Assembly (NCBI RefSeq): GCF_011058255.1 | Contig: NZ_JAALFH010000016.1 | Span: forward strand, 18,353-82,352 | Reading direction: 5' to 3' | Origin: Thioalkalivibrio sp. XN8 | GTDB taxonomy: Bacteria; Pseudomonadota; Gammaproteobacteria; Steroidobacterales; XN24 | Length of the DNA stretch: 64,000 bases | Part shown: in pieces, positions 30,620 through 41,725 of the stretch | How the letters are laid out: every line of letters starts with the position of its first letter | Numbering within the stretch: position 1 is the stretch's first letter | The notes under the pieces: model-generated | What the model saw: the letters and a program-made list of their open reading frames with translations, nothing else | The model's database searches: none | Told to the model about the DNA's origin: nothing | Position numbers and translations under genes: made by a program

Positions 30620-31194
30620 GCGGCCCGGTCCTCATAAGCCTGGATGGCCGGAACCTGGCTCAGCAGCCAGCCGAGCGGGTCGATGCCGTTGAGCAGGCAG
30701 TGGCGGGCGAAAGGCTCGACCTCGAAGCCGGCCTCGCGTCCCGCCGCCATGCGCACGGTGCAGTCGCGCAGGTCGATGCCGATCTCGGCGCCGGGATGCG
30801 CCAGCAGCCAGGCGTGCGAGTCCGCGTCGATCACCACGGGCAGCAGGCCGTTGCGCAGCGCGTTGCTGCGGAAGATGTCGGCGATCTCGGTGCTGATCAC
30901 GGCGCGGAAGCCGTAGTCCAGCAGGGCCCAGGGCGCGTGCTCGCGGGAGGAGCCGCAGCCGAAATTGCGTCCCGCCACCAGGATCCGGGCGCCCTCCGCC
31001 CCGGGCCGGTTGAGAACGAAGTCCTCGCGCGGCCGGTTGGCCGCGTCGCGCCGCCAGTCGGCGAACAGGTGCCGCCCGAGGCCGTCACGCTGGGTGGTGG
31101 TCAGGAAGCGCGCCGGGATGATCTGGTCGGTGTCGATGTTGTCCACCGGCAGCACCACGGTGCGCGAGCTCAGCACGGTGAAAGGCTCGATCAT
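30607..31194 (-). CDS. leuD: 3-isopropylmalate dehydratase, small subunit
   Basis: 195 residues. N-terminal [19 protein letters not shown], then [21 protein letters not shown] (the swivel-domain signature with the substrate loop) and [26 protein letters not shown] (split). Forms the isomerase with LeuC. ATG at 31194 overlaps the leuC stop by 4 bases (ATGA). Confidence 0.97.
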   Translation of the reverse strand: MIEPFTVLSSRTVVLPVDNIDTDQIIPARFLTTTQRDGLGRHLFADWRRDAANRPREDFVLNRPGAEGARILVAGRNFGCGSSREHAPWALLDYGFRAVISTEIADIFRSNALRNGLLPVVIDADSHAWLLAHPGAEIGIDLRDCTVRMAAGREAGFEVEPFARHCLLNGIDPLGWLLSQVPAIQAYEDRAACRA

Positions 31195-32612
31195 GCGATG
31201 CGCCTCCCTTCTTCCAGCAGCGGCCGCGGGTCCGCGACCTTGCCGGTGATGGCGGAGGCCGCCGCCGTCAGCGGGCTGGCCAGCAGGGTGCGGGCGCCCT
31301 GCCCCTGCCGGCCCTCGAAGTTGCGGTTGCTGGTGCTGACCACGTACTGGCCGGCGGCCGCGCGGTCGCCGTTCATGGCGATGCACAGCGAGCAGCCGGA
31401 CTGGTGCCACTCGGCGCCGGCGTCGCGGAACACGCGGTCCAGGCCCTCGGCCTCGGCGGCCGCGCGGACCTGCTGGCTGCCCGGCACGATCATGGCGCGC
31501 ACGCCCGGCGCCACCCGGCGGCCGCGCAACACGGCAGCCGCGGCCCGGAGGTCGCTGAGGCGCGAGTTGGTGCAGCTGCCGATGAACACCACCTGCACCG
31601 GCTGGCCGGCGATCGCCGCGCCGGCGCTGAGGCCCATGTAGTCCAGCGCCTTGCGGTGGCCCGCGCCGGCCGGCGCGGGGATGCGGCCGCTGACGGGCAT
31701 CACCATCCCCGGGTCGGTGCCCCAGGTGACCTGCGGCTCCAGCGCGCCGACGTCGATGGTGACGCTGCGGTCGTACTCGGCCCCGGGATCCGAGTTGAGT
31801 TCGCGCCATTCGACCACCGCCCGCTCCCAGGCCTCTCCCTGCGGTGCCATCGGGCGGCCCGCCAGGTATTCGAAGGTGGTCTCGTCCGGCGCCACCATGC
31901 CGGCCCGGGCGCCGGCCTCGATCGCCATGTTGCACAGGGTCATGCGCTCTTCCATCGACATGGCGCTCACCGCCTCGCCCCGGAACTCGATCACGTGGCC
32001 GGTGCCGCCGTCCACGCCGATCCGGCCGATCACGCCCAGGATCACGTCCTTCGCGGTCACGCCCGGGCCCAGGCGGCCCTCGAGCTCGACCAGCAGCGTG
32101 CGCGGCAGCCGCTGCAGCAGGCACTGGGTGGCCAGCACGTGGCCGACCTCGGTGGTGCCGATGCCGAAAGCCAGCGCCCCGAAGGCGCCGTGGGTGGTGG
32201 TGTGGCTGTCGCCGCAGACGATGGTCATGCCCGGCTGGGTCGCGCCCTGCTCCGGGCCGATGACATGCACGATGCCGCGGCGCGCGCTGTTGACGCCGAA
32301 CAGCCGCACGCCGGAGCGGCCGCAGTTCTCGCCCAGCGTGCGCACCTGGTAGCGCGCCGCGTGGTCCATCTCGCCGAGCCCGCTGGCCCAGCTCGCCTCG
32401 GCGGTCGGAACGGAATGGTCCACCGTGGCCAGGGTGCGGTCGGGCCGGCGGACCTTCAGGCCGCGCTCGCGCAACGCCGCGAAGGCCTGGGGGGAAGTCA
32501 CCTCGTGCACCAGGTGCAGGTCGATATAGAGGACCGCCGGTGTCGCCGCGGTCTCCGGCACCACTACGTGCCGGTCCCAGACCTTGCGGAACAGCGTGCG
32601 GGGCGCCGTCAT
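31191..32612 (-). CDS. leuC: 3-isopropylmalate dehydratase, large subunit
   Basis: 473 residues, aconitase family. The [4Fe-4S] cysteines are visible in [14 protein letters not shown] and [34 protein letters not shown] and the NRNFEGRQG motif are also present. Isomerises 2- to 3-isopropylmalate with LeuD. I chose ATG 32612 ([15 protein letters not shown]), which overlaps the ilvE stop by 4 bases; residues upstream of it have no family match. Confidence 0.97.
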   Translation of the reverse strand: MTAPRTLFRKVWDRHVVVPETAATPAVLYIDLHLVHEVTSPQAFAALRERGLKVRRPDRTLATVDHSVPTAEASWASGLGEMDHAARYQVRTLGENCGRSGVRLFGVNSARRGIVHVIGPEQGATQPGMTIVCGDSHTTTHGAFGALAFGIGTTEVGHVLATQCLLQRLPRTLLVELEGRLGPGVTAKDVILGVIGRIGVDGGTGHVIEFRGEAVSAMSMEERMTLCNMAIEAGARAGMVAPDETTFEYLAGRPMAPQGEAWERAVVEWRELNSDPGAEYDRSVTIDVGALEPQVTWGTDPGMVMPVSGRIPAPAGAGHRKALDYMGLSAGAAIAGQPVQVVFIGSCTNSRLSDLRAAAAVLRGRRVAPGVRAMIVPGSQQVRAAAEAEGLDRVFRDAGAEWHQSGCSLCIAMNGDRAAAGQYVVSTSNRNFEGRQGQGARTLLASPLTAAASAITGKVADPRPLLEEGRRIA

Positions 32613-33568
32613 ACGGCCACCGAGGCGATCGGCGTCACCGGCGCCGAGACCGGCTGCAGCCAGCCCCACTCGTCAACGGTCTCGGCCGAGAACAGGCCGA
32701 AGAAGCGCCGCTGGACCTCCGCCGTGACGGGGCCGCGCTTGCCGCTGCCGACGGCGATGCGGTCGACCGAGCGCACCGGGGTGACTTCGGCGGCGGTGCC
32801 GGTGAAGAACACCTCGTCGGCGAAATACAGCATCTCGCGCGGCATCGGCTGCTCGTGGACCTCGTAGCCGGCGGCGCGCGCCAGCGTGATCACGGTGTCG
32901 CGGGTGATGCCGGCGAGGATCGAGCAGGCGGCCGGCGGCGTGTAGATCTTGCCGTCCTTGACGATGAAGATGTTCTCGCCCGCGCCCTCGCCGATCATGC
33001 CGTCGGTGGTCAGCCCGATGCCCTCGGCGTAACCGTGGCGCTTCGCCTCCATGCTGATCAGCTGGCTGGAGAGATAACCGCCGGAGGCCTTGGCGCCGGA
33101 GGGAATGGTGTTCGGCGCCACCCGGTTCCAGGACGAGACGCACACGTCCACCCCGTTCTCCAGGCCCTCGGCACCCAGATAGGCGCCCCACTCGATGGCG
33201 GCGATGATGACCTCGACCGGCGAGTCGGCCGGCGCGGTCAGCCCGAGGCCGGCATAGCCGCGGAACACCAGCGGGCGCAGGTACGCGCCCTGCAGGTCGT
33301 TGGCCAGTACCGCCTGGTTGCAGGCCGCCTCGATCTCTTCCTGGGCGTAGGGAATGGCGAGGTGATAGATCTTGGCCGAGTTGTACAGCCGGGAAATGTG
33401 CTCGCGCAGGCGGAAAGAGCGCGGGCCGTCCGGCGTGCGGTACACGCGGATGCCCTCGAACACCGACGAGCCGTAGTGCAGCCCGTGGGACAGTACGTGA
33501 ACGGTCGCGCTCTCGCCGGGAACCATCCTGCCGTTCTGCCAGATGTAGCGCGGAAACTTCGGTGCCAC
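32609..33568 (-). CDS. ilvE: branched-chain amino acid aminotransferase
   Basis: 319 residues, class IV PLP aminotransferase. [19 protein letters not shown] near the N-terminus, the PLP lysine in [46 protein letters not shown] (split) and [13 protein letters not shown], then [14 protein letters not shown]. Last step of Val/Ile/Leu synthesis. Start is GTG at 33568 with a GGAG site 7 bases upstream. Sits between leuA (37 bases upstream) and leuC, an insertion into the usual leuA-leuCDB order. Confidence 0.96.
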   Translation of the reverse strand: MAPKFPRYIWQNGRMVPGESATVHVLSHGLHYGSSVFEGIRVYRTPDGPRSFRLREHISRLYNSAKIYHLAIPYAQEEIEAACNQAVLANDLQGAYLRPLVFRGYAGLGLTAPADSPVEVIIAAIEWGAYLGAEGLENGVDVCVSSWNRVAPNTIPSGAKASGGYLSSQLISMEAKRHGYAEGIGLTTDGMIGEGAGENIFIVKDGKIYTPPAACSILAGITRDTVITLARAAGYEVHEQPMPREMLYFADEVFFTGTAAEVTPVRSVDRIAVGSGKRGPVTAEVQRRFFGLFSAETVDEWGWLQPVSAPVTPIASVAV

Positions 33569-33605
33569 TTGAATACTCCGTTGCCGTTGGGCGTGTACGT
33601 CGGGA

Positions 33606-35145
<1,540 letters not shown>

Positions 35146-35156
<11 letters not shown>

Positions 35157-36237
35157 AGTGCAGCTCCCCGATCGGGAAGTACGGCATCGCTTTCGGCTGG
35201 TGCCGCGGCCGCTCGTCGGCCAGCGCCCGCATCAGCGTCGCGGCCTCGATGTTGCCGCCGGTCAGCACCACGCCGATGCGCCGGCAGGGCTGCCCGGCGC
35301 AGTAGCGGATCGCCCCGGCCAGCGCCGCGGCGGCCGCGCCTTCGGCCATCTGGTGCACCGTGCCGGCGTAGACGCCGATGGCTGCCTGGATCTCGCGCTC
35401 GGACACCAGCAGCATGTCGTCCAGCCGCTCCCGCAGCACCGCCAGCGTCTGGCGGACCGGCACCCGCACGGCCAGGCCGTCGGCCAGGGTATCGACCGCG
35501 GCGAAGGGATGGTACTCGCCGGTGTGCCAGGCGTGGTGCATGGCGGGCGCGTTCTCGGCACAGACGCCGATGACGCGCGTCGCCGGGCTCTGCGCCTTGA
35601 CGACGGTCGCGACCGCGGCCGCCACGCCGCCGCCGCCCACCGGCACGAACACCGCGTCGAAGGGCTCCGCCGCCTGGGCCAGCATCTCCAGCGCGATGGT
35701 GCCGGCGCCCGCGACCATGTCGGGGTCGCGTACCGTGTGGACCAGGCGGGCGCCGGTGCGGGCAGCGTGCTCCTCCGCCGCGATCATGGCGGCGTCGAAG
35801 TCGTGGCCGGACTCGATCACCCGCGCGCCCTGGGCGATGATCGCGGCGTGCTTCTCCGGGCTGATGCCGCGCGGCACGAACACCGTGCAGCAGACGCCGT
35901 GGCGCCGGGCCGCGTAGGCGATGGCGTGGCCATGGTTGCCGCGCGTCGCGGTGACCAGGCCCCGGCTGCGCTCGTCCGCCGCCAGCCGGGCCAGCAGGTT
36001 CATGGCGCCCCGGATCTTGCAGGAGCCCACGTCCTGGGCGTTCTCGAGCTTGACGAAGACCTCGCAGCCGAGCCGCGCGTCCAGCGTGGGATGGTGCAGC
36101 AGCGGCGTCGGCTGGAGCTGGCCCTCCAGCACCGCCATGGCGGCCTGGATGTCGGCCAGCTCGGCCAGCGGCCGCTCGGCTGCGGCCGCGGGCGGGTTCG
36201 GCGCCGCCGGCGGCGCGATGGTGTCGGCGGTCAGCAT
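35146..36237 (-). CDS. ilvA: threonine dehydratase, short form lacking the regulatory domain
   Basis: 363 residues, against about 514 for E. coli IlvA: only the PLP catalytic domain is present, as in TdcB. Motifs: VKLENAQDVGSCKIRGAMN with the PLP lysine, ATRGNHGHAIAYAA, VPVGGGGVAAAVA (phosphate-binding loop), VVLTGGNIEAATLM. Placed inside the ilv-leu operon it most likely makes 2-ketobutyrate for isoleucine, and the missing ACT-like domain implies no classical Ile feedback on this enzyme. ATG at 36237 has GGGAG upstream and overlaps the ilvM stop by 7 bases. Confidence 0.92.
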
Positions 36238-36500
36238 GCTACGCTCCCCCCCAGCGCCGCCGGCGCCTCGGCGGCCGTCAGGCACGCCACGCTCCGCACG
36301 TCGTACAGTTTCTGGATCTGGCGCGTCAGCGTCTCGACCGAGCGGCCTGCGGAATGGATGTCCACCGTCACCTCGACGTGCTGTTCGCCGGTGTAGGCGT
36401 TCATGGAGGTCACGGCGAAGCCGCGCCGCTCGATGAGGCCGAGCAGCCGGATCAGGGCGCCCTCGACCTGGTGTAGATTCATCTGCAGCGTGTGGTTCAT
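36231..36500 (-). CDS. ilvM: acetolactate synthase small subunit, IlvM type
   Basis: 89 residues with one ACT domain (ALIRLLGLIERRGFAVTSMNAY, then VEVTVDIHSAGRSVETLTRQIQKLYDVRSV, split). This is the short IlvM form (E. coli 87) rather than the 160-residue IlvN/IlvH form. It stabilises the large subunit. ATG at 36500 overlaps the ilvG stop by 4 bases. Confidence 0.93.
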   Translation of the reverse strand: MNHTLQMNLHQVEGALIRLLGLIERRGFAVTSMNAYTGEQHVEVTVDIHSAGRSVETLTRQIQKLYDVRSVACLTAAEAPAALGGSVAC

Positions 36501-38152
36501 GCGCTCAACTCCTCCATCATCACGTCGTTACTCTGGCCCGGCGGCACCAGCGGCCAGACATTGCTCTTCGGATCGATGCAGACATGGGCCAGCAGCGGGC
36601 CCTCGGTATCCAGCAGCCTGCGGATCGCGCCCTCGACCTCGTCGCGCCGCGTGATGCGGAAGGCCGGGATGCCGAAGGACCGCGCCACCTCGACGAAGTC
36701 CGGGTTGTCGGACAGGTCGACCTCGCTGTAGCGCTCCCCGTGGAACAGCTGCTGCCACTGGCGCACCATGCCCAGCGAGGAGTTGTCGACCAGCAGGATC
36801 TTCAGGTCCAGGCCGTAGCGCTTGATGGTCTGCAGTTCCTGGATGTTCATCATGATCGAGCCGTCGCCGGAGACCGTGACCACCCGGGCGCCCGGCCGCG
36901 CCAGGCAGGCGCCGATGCCGGCCGGGATCCCGTAGCCCATGGTGCCCAGCCCGGCGCTGGTCAGGTGCTGCTCCGGGCGGTCGAAATGGCAGTGCTGCGC
37001 CACCCACATCTGGTGCTGGCCGACGTCGCAGGCGATGGTCACGTCCGGCGCCTCCTCGGTCAGGCGGCGCAGCATGTGGGGCACGTAGATGTCGTCGCCC
37101 GGCGCGTCGTAGCGCCAGGCGTGCTCGACCTTGCGCGCGGCGCACCACTGCTGCCACGGCGCGATGTCCAGCCCGGTGGGCATGGCGGCCAGCGACTCCA
37201 CCAGGTCGCCCAGCAGCCCGGCGTCGGCGAAGCGCAGCTTGCCGATCTCGCTCGGGTCGGCGTCCATGTGGATCACGCTGGCCTTCGGGGCGAAGCCGTC
37301 CAGCTTGCCCGTCGCGCGGTCGTCGAAGCGGGCGCCGACGCAGATCAGCAGGTCCGACTCCTGGATGGCGCGGTTGGCGGCCCGGTTGCCGTGCATGCCC
37401 AGCATGCCCAGGAAGTTCTCGTCGCGCGTGGACACCGAGCCGAGGCCTTTCAGGGTGGTGACCACGGGGATGCCGCTGGCCCGGGCATAGGCGCGGAAGG
37501 CGTCCACCGCGCCGGCGATCGGAATCCCGCCGCCGCCGTAGAGCACCGGCCGCTGCGCGCCCAGGATCAGCTCACGCGCGGCCTGCACCTGCGCGGCGTC
37601 CGGCACCACGCGCTTCGGCCGGCGGGTCTCGTAGATCGGCGCGTGCGCCGGCACGGCGTTGGCAATATCCTTCGGCAGGTCCACCAGCACCGGCCCGGGC
37701 CGGCCCTCGGCCGCGATCTGGAACGCCAGCGCGATGGTCTTGGGGATGTCCTCGGCGCGCCGGACGATGAAGCTGTGCTTGACGATCGGCATGGTGATGC
37801 CGAAGACATCGACCTCCTGGAAGGCATCGGTGCCCATCACGGTGGTCGGCACCTGGCCGGTGATGACCACCAGCGGCACCGAGTCCATGAACGCGTTGGC
37901 GATGCCGGTGACCAGGTTGGTGGCGCCGGGGCCGGAAGTCGCCATGCACACCCCCGGCCGGCCGGTGACGCGGGCGTAGGCGTCGGCCGCCAGCGCCGCG
38001 CCCTGTTCGTGCCGGGCCAGGATGTGCTTGACGGAGGAGTTCAGCAGCGCGTCGTAGACGGGCATGATGGCCCCGCCCGGGTAACCGAAGATGATCTCGA
38101 CGCCCTGCTGTTCCAGGGCGCGGACCACCAGCTCAGCGCCCTTGCTGCTCAT
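36497..38152 (-). CDS. ilvG: acetolactate synthase large subunit
   Basis: 551 residues, thiamine-diphosphate enzyme. Catalytic Glu in the N-terminal domain ([19 protein letters not shown]), [15 protein letters not shown], the FAD-binding-like middle domain, and the TPP/Mg motif [12 protein letters not shown]...[15 protein letters not shown]. Makes acetolactate and acetohydroxybutyrate. I chose ATG at 38152 ([17 protein letters not shown]), overlapping the ilvC stop by 4 bases. The pairing with an IlvM-type subunit supports the name ilvG. Confidence 0.96.
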   Translation of the reverse strand: MSSKGAELVVRALEQQGVEIIFGYPGGAIMPVYDALLNSSVKHILARHEQGAALAADAYARVTGRPGVCMATSGPGATNLVTGIANAFMDSVPLVVITGQVPTTVMGTDAFQEVDVFGITMPIVKHSFIVRRAEDIPKTIALAFQIAAEGRPGPVLVDLPKDIANAVPAHAPIYETRRPKRVVPDAAQVQAARELILGAQRPVLYGGGGIPIAGAVDAFRAYARASGIPVVTTLKGLGSVSTRDENFLGMLGMHGNRAANRAIQESDLLICVGARFDDRATGKLDGFAPKASVIHMDADPSEIGKLRFADAGLLGDLVESLAAMPTGLDIAPWQQWCAARKVEHAWRYDAPGDDIYVPHMLRRLTEEAPDVTIACDVGQHQMWVAQHCHFDRPEQHLTSAGLGTMGYGIPAGIGACLARPGARVVTVSGDGSIMMNIQELQTIKRYGLDLKILLVDNSSLGMVRQWQQLFHGERYSEVDLSDNPDFVEVARSFGIPAFRITRRDEVEGAIRRLLDTEGPLLAHVCIDPKSNVWPLVPPGQSNDVMMEELSA

Positions 38153-39153
38153 GCGGCGTCCTGCTGTTCCGTACGCAGCCAGGACATGCGGGCCCGCAGC
38201 TCGCGCCCGACCTGCTCGATCGGGTGCGCCATGTCGGCGGCCATCATCGCCTTGTAGCGCGGCATGCCGGCCTCGTACTCGGCGCGCCACTCGCGGGCGA
38301 AAGTGCCGTCCTGGATCTCCTTCAGCACCGTCCGCATGCGCTCGCGGGTGCTCTCGTCGACCACGCGCGGGCCGCGGGTCAGGTCGCCGTACTTGGCGGT
38401 GTCGCTGACGAACTGGTGCATCTTCGCCAGCCCGCCCTCGTGCAGCAGGTCCACGATCAGCTTCAGCTCGTGCATGCACTCGAAGTAGGCGACCTCGGGC
38501 TGGTAGCCCGCTTCCACCAGGGTCTCGAAGCCCTGGGTCACCAGCTCGGTCACGCCGCCGCACAGCACCGCCTGCTCGCCGAACAGGTCGGTCTCGGTCT
38601 CCTCGGCAAAAGTCGTCTCCAGCACGCCGCCGCGGGTGCCGCCGATGCCGTGGGCGTAGGCCAGGGCCCGCGCCTTCGCCCGGCCCGTCGCGTCCTGCGC
38701 CACCGCCATCAGGCAGGGCACGCCGCGGCCTTCCTCGTACTGGCGCCGCACCAGGGCGCCCGGCCCCTTGGGCGCGACCAGGATCACGTCGATGCTGTCC
38801 GGCGCCTGGATCGAGCCGTAGTGGATGTTGAAACCGTGGGCGAACAGGATCGCGGCGCCGGGCTTCACGCTGCTCTCGATGTCCCGCCAGACCCGGGGCG
38901 CCGCCATGTCCGGCACCAGGATGGCGACGATGTCGGCGCCCGCAGCGGCCCGGGCCGGGGGCGCGACCTTGATGCCGTCCGCCTCCGCCCGCTGCCAGCT
39001 CGGGCCGCCCGGCCGCAGCCCGACGGTCACGTCGATACCGCTGTCGCGCAGGTTGAGGGCGTGCGCCCGGCCCTGGCTGCCGTAGCCGATGACGGCGATG
39101 CGGCTCACACCCGCCTTGCCCTGCTCAACATCCGATTCGACGTAGATCTTCAT
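38149..39153 (-). CDS. ilvC: ketol-acid reductoisomerase, class I
   Basis: 334 residues, the short class I form. NADPH-binding [17 protein letters not shown], then [22 protein letters not shown], metal-binding [16 protein letters not shown] and the C-terminal knotted domain with [17 protein letters not shown]. First structural gene of the operon; ATG at 39153 has a GAGGAAAGG site. Directly preceded by the leader/attenuator region. Confidence 0.97.
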   Translation of the reverse strand: MKIYVESDVEQGKAGVSRIAVIGYGSQGRAHALNLRDSGIDVTVGLRPGGPSWQRAEADGIKVAPPARAAAGADIVAILVPDMAAPRVWRDIESSVKPGAAILFAHGFNIHYGSIQAPDSIDVILVAPKGPGALVRRQYEEGRGVPCLMAVAQDATGRAKARALAYAHGIGGTRGGVLETTFAEETETDLFGEQAVLCGGVTELVTQGFETLVEAGYQPEVAYFECMHELKLIVDLLHEGGLAKMHQFVSDTAKYGDLTRGPRVVDESTRERMRTVLKEIQDGTFAREWRAEYEAGMPRYKAMMAADMAHPIEQVGRELRARMSWLRTEQQDAA

Positions 39154-39198
39154 GCTCGATACCTTTCCTCAAGTCAAAAATTCCGCGGCCCAGAAAGC

Positions 39199-39234
39199 GA
39201 GAACCCCGCAGCCGTTTCCGGTTGCGGGGTTCTC
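39199..39234 (-). terminator. attenuator hairpin of the ilv-leu operon
   Basis: A 12-bp perfect stem (arms 39199-39210 and 39223-39234) continues after one mismatch through three more pairs to a GAAA tetraloop on the minus strand. It lies between the leader-peptide stop and ilvC. The 5' arm (AACCCCGC, 39224-39231) can instead pair with GCGGGGT inside the leader coding sequence (39276-39282), giving a mutually exclusive antiterminator. The following bases are only moderately U-rich (CTTTCT, then TTTTT 18 bases on), so the terminator is not perfect. Confidence 0.7.
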
Positions 39235-39265
39235 TGGTTCGGTTCTCTGCCTGCTTTGCGCCTAC

Positions 39266-39421
39266 CTACACCATGACCCCGCTCTTCCCGAGTACGAGAA
39301 TGACGATAAGGAGGCCAAGGAGGGCGCTGACTGCGTTGACCGGCAGGCGCTCAGGGGCACGGGCCAGGGCGATCGGCCGCTGCCTCGTGTTGTTCCTGCG
39401 CTGTGGCTTGCCGTGGGTCAT
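39266..39421 (-). CDS. ilv leader peptide (attenuation)
   Basis: 51 residues. After a basic N-terminal half the peptide runs ALLGLLIVILVLGKSGVMV and stops; eleven codons from CTC at the first Leu are Leu/Leu/Gly/Leu/Leu/Ile/Val/Ile/Leu/Val/Leu. Such a run is the sensor of branched-chain aminoacyl-tRNA in ilv attenuators. The stop (39266-39268) is 31 bases before the hairpin. The segment coding SGV overlaps the antiterminator arm, so a ribosome finishing the peptide would mask it and one stalled in the Leu/Ile/Val run would free it. No strong ribosome site precedes ATG 39421, the only plausible start. Confidence 0.8.
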   Translation of the reverse strand: MTHGKPQRRNNTRQRPIALARAPERLPVNAVSALLGLLIVILVLGKSGVMV

Positions 39422-39462
39422 TGTTTCGATAACGCTTGTTGCGCTGCAATCAGCTTGGGCGG

Positions 39463-39493
39463 ATTCTATGCATAATGTTTTCGGCAGTGTCAA
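39463..39493 (-). promoter_or_regulatory. promoter of the ilv-leu operon
   Basis: On the minus strand, a perfect -35 TTGACA (39488-39493) and a -10 TAGAAT (39463-39468) are separated by 19 bases, somewhat long, with an A-rich ATTAAAAAAA just upstream of the -35. The predicted start of transcription is about 35 bases before the leader-peptide ATG. The 430-base gap 39154-39583 thus holds the promoter, leader peptide, attenuator, and the divergent ilvD promoter, for which TATATT at 39559-39564 is the best -10 candidate. Confidence 0.7.
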
Positions 39494-39583
39494 CAGTTTT
39501 TTTAATCGGCTCCCGGCCACGGCCCCGCCTCGCCTCCGAAGCGGACCCGGGCGCACCTTATATTTGCAGAGGCGGTTTTTGCC

Positions 39584-41254
39584 ATGAGTGACGAGCGGTC
39601 CCGCAAGTATTCCAGCCCCGTGGTCGACGGCGTGACCCGCGCGCCGAGCCGCGCCATGTTGCGCGCCGTCGGCTTCACGGACGCCGATTTCGGCAAGCCC
39701 CAGGTAGGCATCGCGTCCACCTGGGCCGAGCTCACCCCCTGCAATGTCCACATCGGCCAGCTGGCCCGCGAGGCCGCCGCGGGGGCGCGCGCCGCCGGCG
39801 GTAAGCCCGTGATTTTCAACACCATCACGGTCTCCGACGGCATTTCCATGGGCACTCCGGGCATGCGCTACTCCCTGGTCTCGCGGGAGGTGATCGCCGA
39901 CTCGATCGAGACCGTGGTCGCGGCCGAGGGCTTCGACGCCTTCGTGACCATCGGCGGCTGCGACAAGAACATGCCCGGCTGCGTCATGGCCATGGCGCGG
40001 CTGGACCGTCCCAGCGTGTTCGTCTACGGCGGCACCATCCGCCCGGGCGCCGGGCACACGGACATCGTCTCGGTGTTCGAGGCCGTCGGCGGCCACGCCC
40101 GCGGCACGGTCTCGGATGCGCAGCTGCTCGAGGTCGAGCGCACGGCCATCCCCGGGCCCGGCTCCTGCGGCGGCATGTATACCGCCAACACCATGGCCTC
40201 GGCAATCGAGGCGCTCGGGCTGAGCCTGCCCAACAGCTCGGCCCAGGAGGCGGTCGGCGACGCCAAGGCCGAGGACTGCCGGCGCGCCGGGGCGGCGGTG
40301 CTGGAGCTGCTGCGCCGGGACATCAAGCCCTCCGACATCCTCCGCCGCGAGGCCTTCGAGAACGCCATCACCGTGACCATTGCGCTCGGCGGCTCCACCA
40401 ACGCCGTCCTGCACCTGCTGGCCATCGCCGACACCGCCGGCGTGCCGCTGGAACTCGAGGACTTCACGCGGCTCGGGGCGCGCGTGCCGGTGCTGGCCGA
40501 CCTCAAGCCGAGCGGCAAGTACCTCATGTCCGAGCTGATCGCCATCGGCGGCATCCGCCCGCTGATGAAGATGCTGCTGGATGCCGGGCTGCTGCACGGC
40601 GACTGCCTCACGGTGAGCGGCCGGACCCTGGCCGAGGACCTGGCCGAGGTGGCGCCCTACCCGGCCGGCCAGGACGTGGTGCGCGGGCTCGACCGGCCGA
40701 TCAAGCCGGACAGTCACCTCGTGATCCTGCGCGGCAACCTCGCGCCGGACGGCGCCGTCGCCAAGATCACCGGCAAGGAGGGCGAGCGCTTCGTCGGCAC
40801 CGCCCGGGTATTCGACAGCGAGCAGCGGGCGCTGCAGGCGATCCTCGACGGCCGCATCGCCGCCGGCGACGTGGTCGTGATTCGCTACCTGGGGCCGAAG
40901 GGCGCGCCCGGGATGCCGGAAATGCTGTCGCCGACGTCGGCCATCATGGGCAAGGGCCTGGGCGACTCGGTGGCGCTGATCACCGACGGCCGGTTCTCCG
41001 GCGGCAGCCACGGCTTCGTGGTCGGCCACGTCGCGCCCGAAGCCGCCGCGGGCGGTCCGCTGGCGGCCGTGCAGGACGGCGACGAGATCGAGATCGACGC
41101 GCGCGAGCGCGCCCTGACCCTGCGCGTCGGCCCGGCGGAACTGGCGCGGCGGCTGGAGGATTGGCGCCCGCGCGACGGAGAAAAACGCGGCACCGTGCTG
41201 GAGAAGTACGCCCGCCTGGTGCAGTGCGCCTCGAAAGGCGCGGTGCTGAGCTAG
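39584..41254 (+). CDS. ilvD: dihydroxy-acid dehydratase
   Basis: 556 residues. Fe-S dehydratase that makes the 2-keto acids of Val and Ile. Cluster cysteines in [18 protein letters not shown] and [16 protein letters not shown], then [15 protein letters not shown] region and [22 protein letters not shown] near the C-terminus. Divergent from the ilv-leu operon, 430 bases from ilvC. ATG at 39584 follows AGAGGCGG. Its stop TAG and the stop of the convergent methyltransferase-like gene share the palindrome CTAG. Confidence 0.97.
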   Translation: MSDERSRKYSSPVVDGVTRAPSRAMLRAVGFTDADFGKPQVGIASTWAELTPCNVHIGQLAREAAAGARAAGGKPVIFNTITVSDGISMGTPGMRYSLVSREVIADSIETVVAAEGFDAFVTIGGCDKNMPGCVMAMARLDRPSVFVYGGTIRPGAGHTDIVSVFEAVGGHARGTVSDAQLLEVERTAIPGPGSCGGMYTANTMASAIEALGLSLPNSSAQEAVGDAKAEDCRRAGAAVLELLRRDIKPSDILRREAFENAITVTIALGGSTNAVLHLLAIADTAGVPLELEDFTRLGARVPVLADLKPSGKYLMSELIAIGGIRPLMKMLLDAGLLHGDCLTVSGRTLAEDLAEVAPYPAGQDVVRGLDRPIKPDSHLVILRGNLAPDGAVAKITGKEGERFVGTARVFDSEQRALQAILDGRIAAGDVVVIRYLGPKGAPGMPEMLSPTSAIMGKGLGDSVALITDGRFSGGSHGFVVGHVAPEAAAGGPLAAVQDGDEIEIDARERALTLRVGPAELARRLEDWRPRDGEKRGTVLEKYARLVQCASKGAVLS

Positions 41255-41712
41255 AGCCAGCGGCGCACCCGCTGCCGGTAGGCCTCGTACTCCGCCCCGA
41301 ACAGGGCCGCCAGGGCCCGCTCCTCCGGCACGATCTGCCAGCGATTCATCGCCAGCACGAAGGCGGGCACGACCAGCGCCGCCGGCCAGGAGCCGAGCCA
41401 GACGGCCCACGAGACGAGCGCCAGCGCCAGCGCGAGGTACATCGGGTTGCGGCTGTAGCGATAGATCCCGGCGGCCACCAGCCGGGTGGCGCGTTCCGGC
41501 TGCAGCGGGTTGACCGTGGTCTCGTACCGCGCAAAGACCCGGACCCCCGCCAGCCCGACCAGCCCCGCGGCCAGCAGCACCACGCTGGCCGCCAGCAGCT
41601 GGCCCGGGAAGCCGACCCGCAGGCCCGGCGTGGCGAGCGCGAGCCCGCCCATCGCCACGGCAGCGAGGAGAAACACCGCTACCGGGGGAATCCTCAACTC
41701 GAGCAGCTGCAT
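41251..41712 (-). CDS. isoprenylcysteine carboxyl methyltransferase-like membrane protein
   Basis: 153 residues, about four to five transmembrane helices. C-terminal [28 protein letters not shown] and [23 protein letters not shown] carry the family motif (G.Y...RNP.Y...., then EE..L...FG..Y..Y...V.RW). Bacterial members methylate lipids or unknown substrates in the membrane. ATG at 41712 with a GGAG site, 14 bases after the SSS symporter, so probably in the same transcript. Confidence 0.88.
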   Translation of the reverse strand: MQLLELRIPPVAVFLLAAVAMGGLALATPGLRVGFPGQLLAASVVLLAAGLVGLAGVRVFARYETTVNPLQPERATRLVAAGIYRYSRNPMYLALALALVSWAVWLGSWPAALVVPAFVLAMNRWQIVPEERALAALFGAEYEAYRQRVRRWL

Positions 41713-41725
41713 CCGCCCTGCTCCT

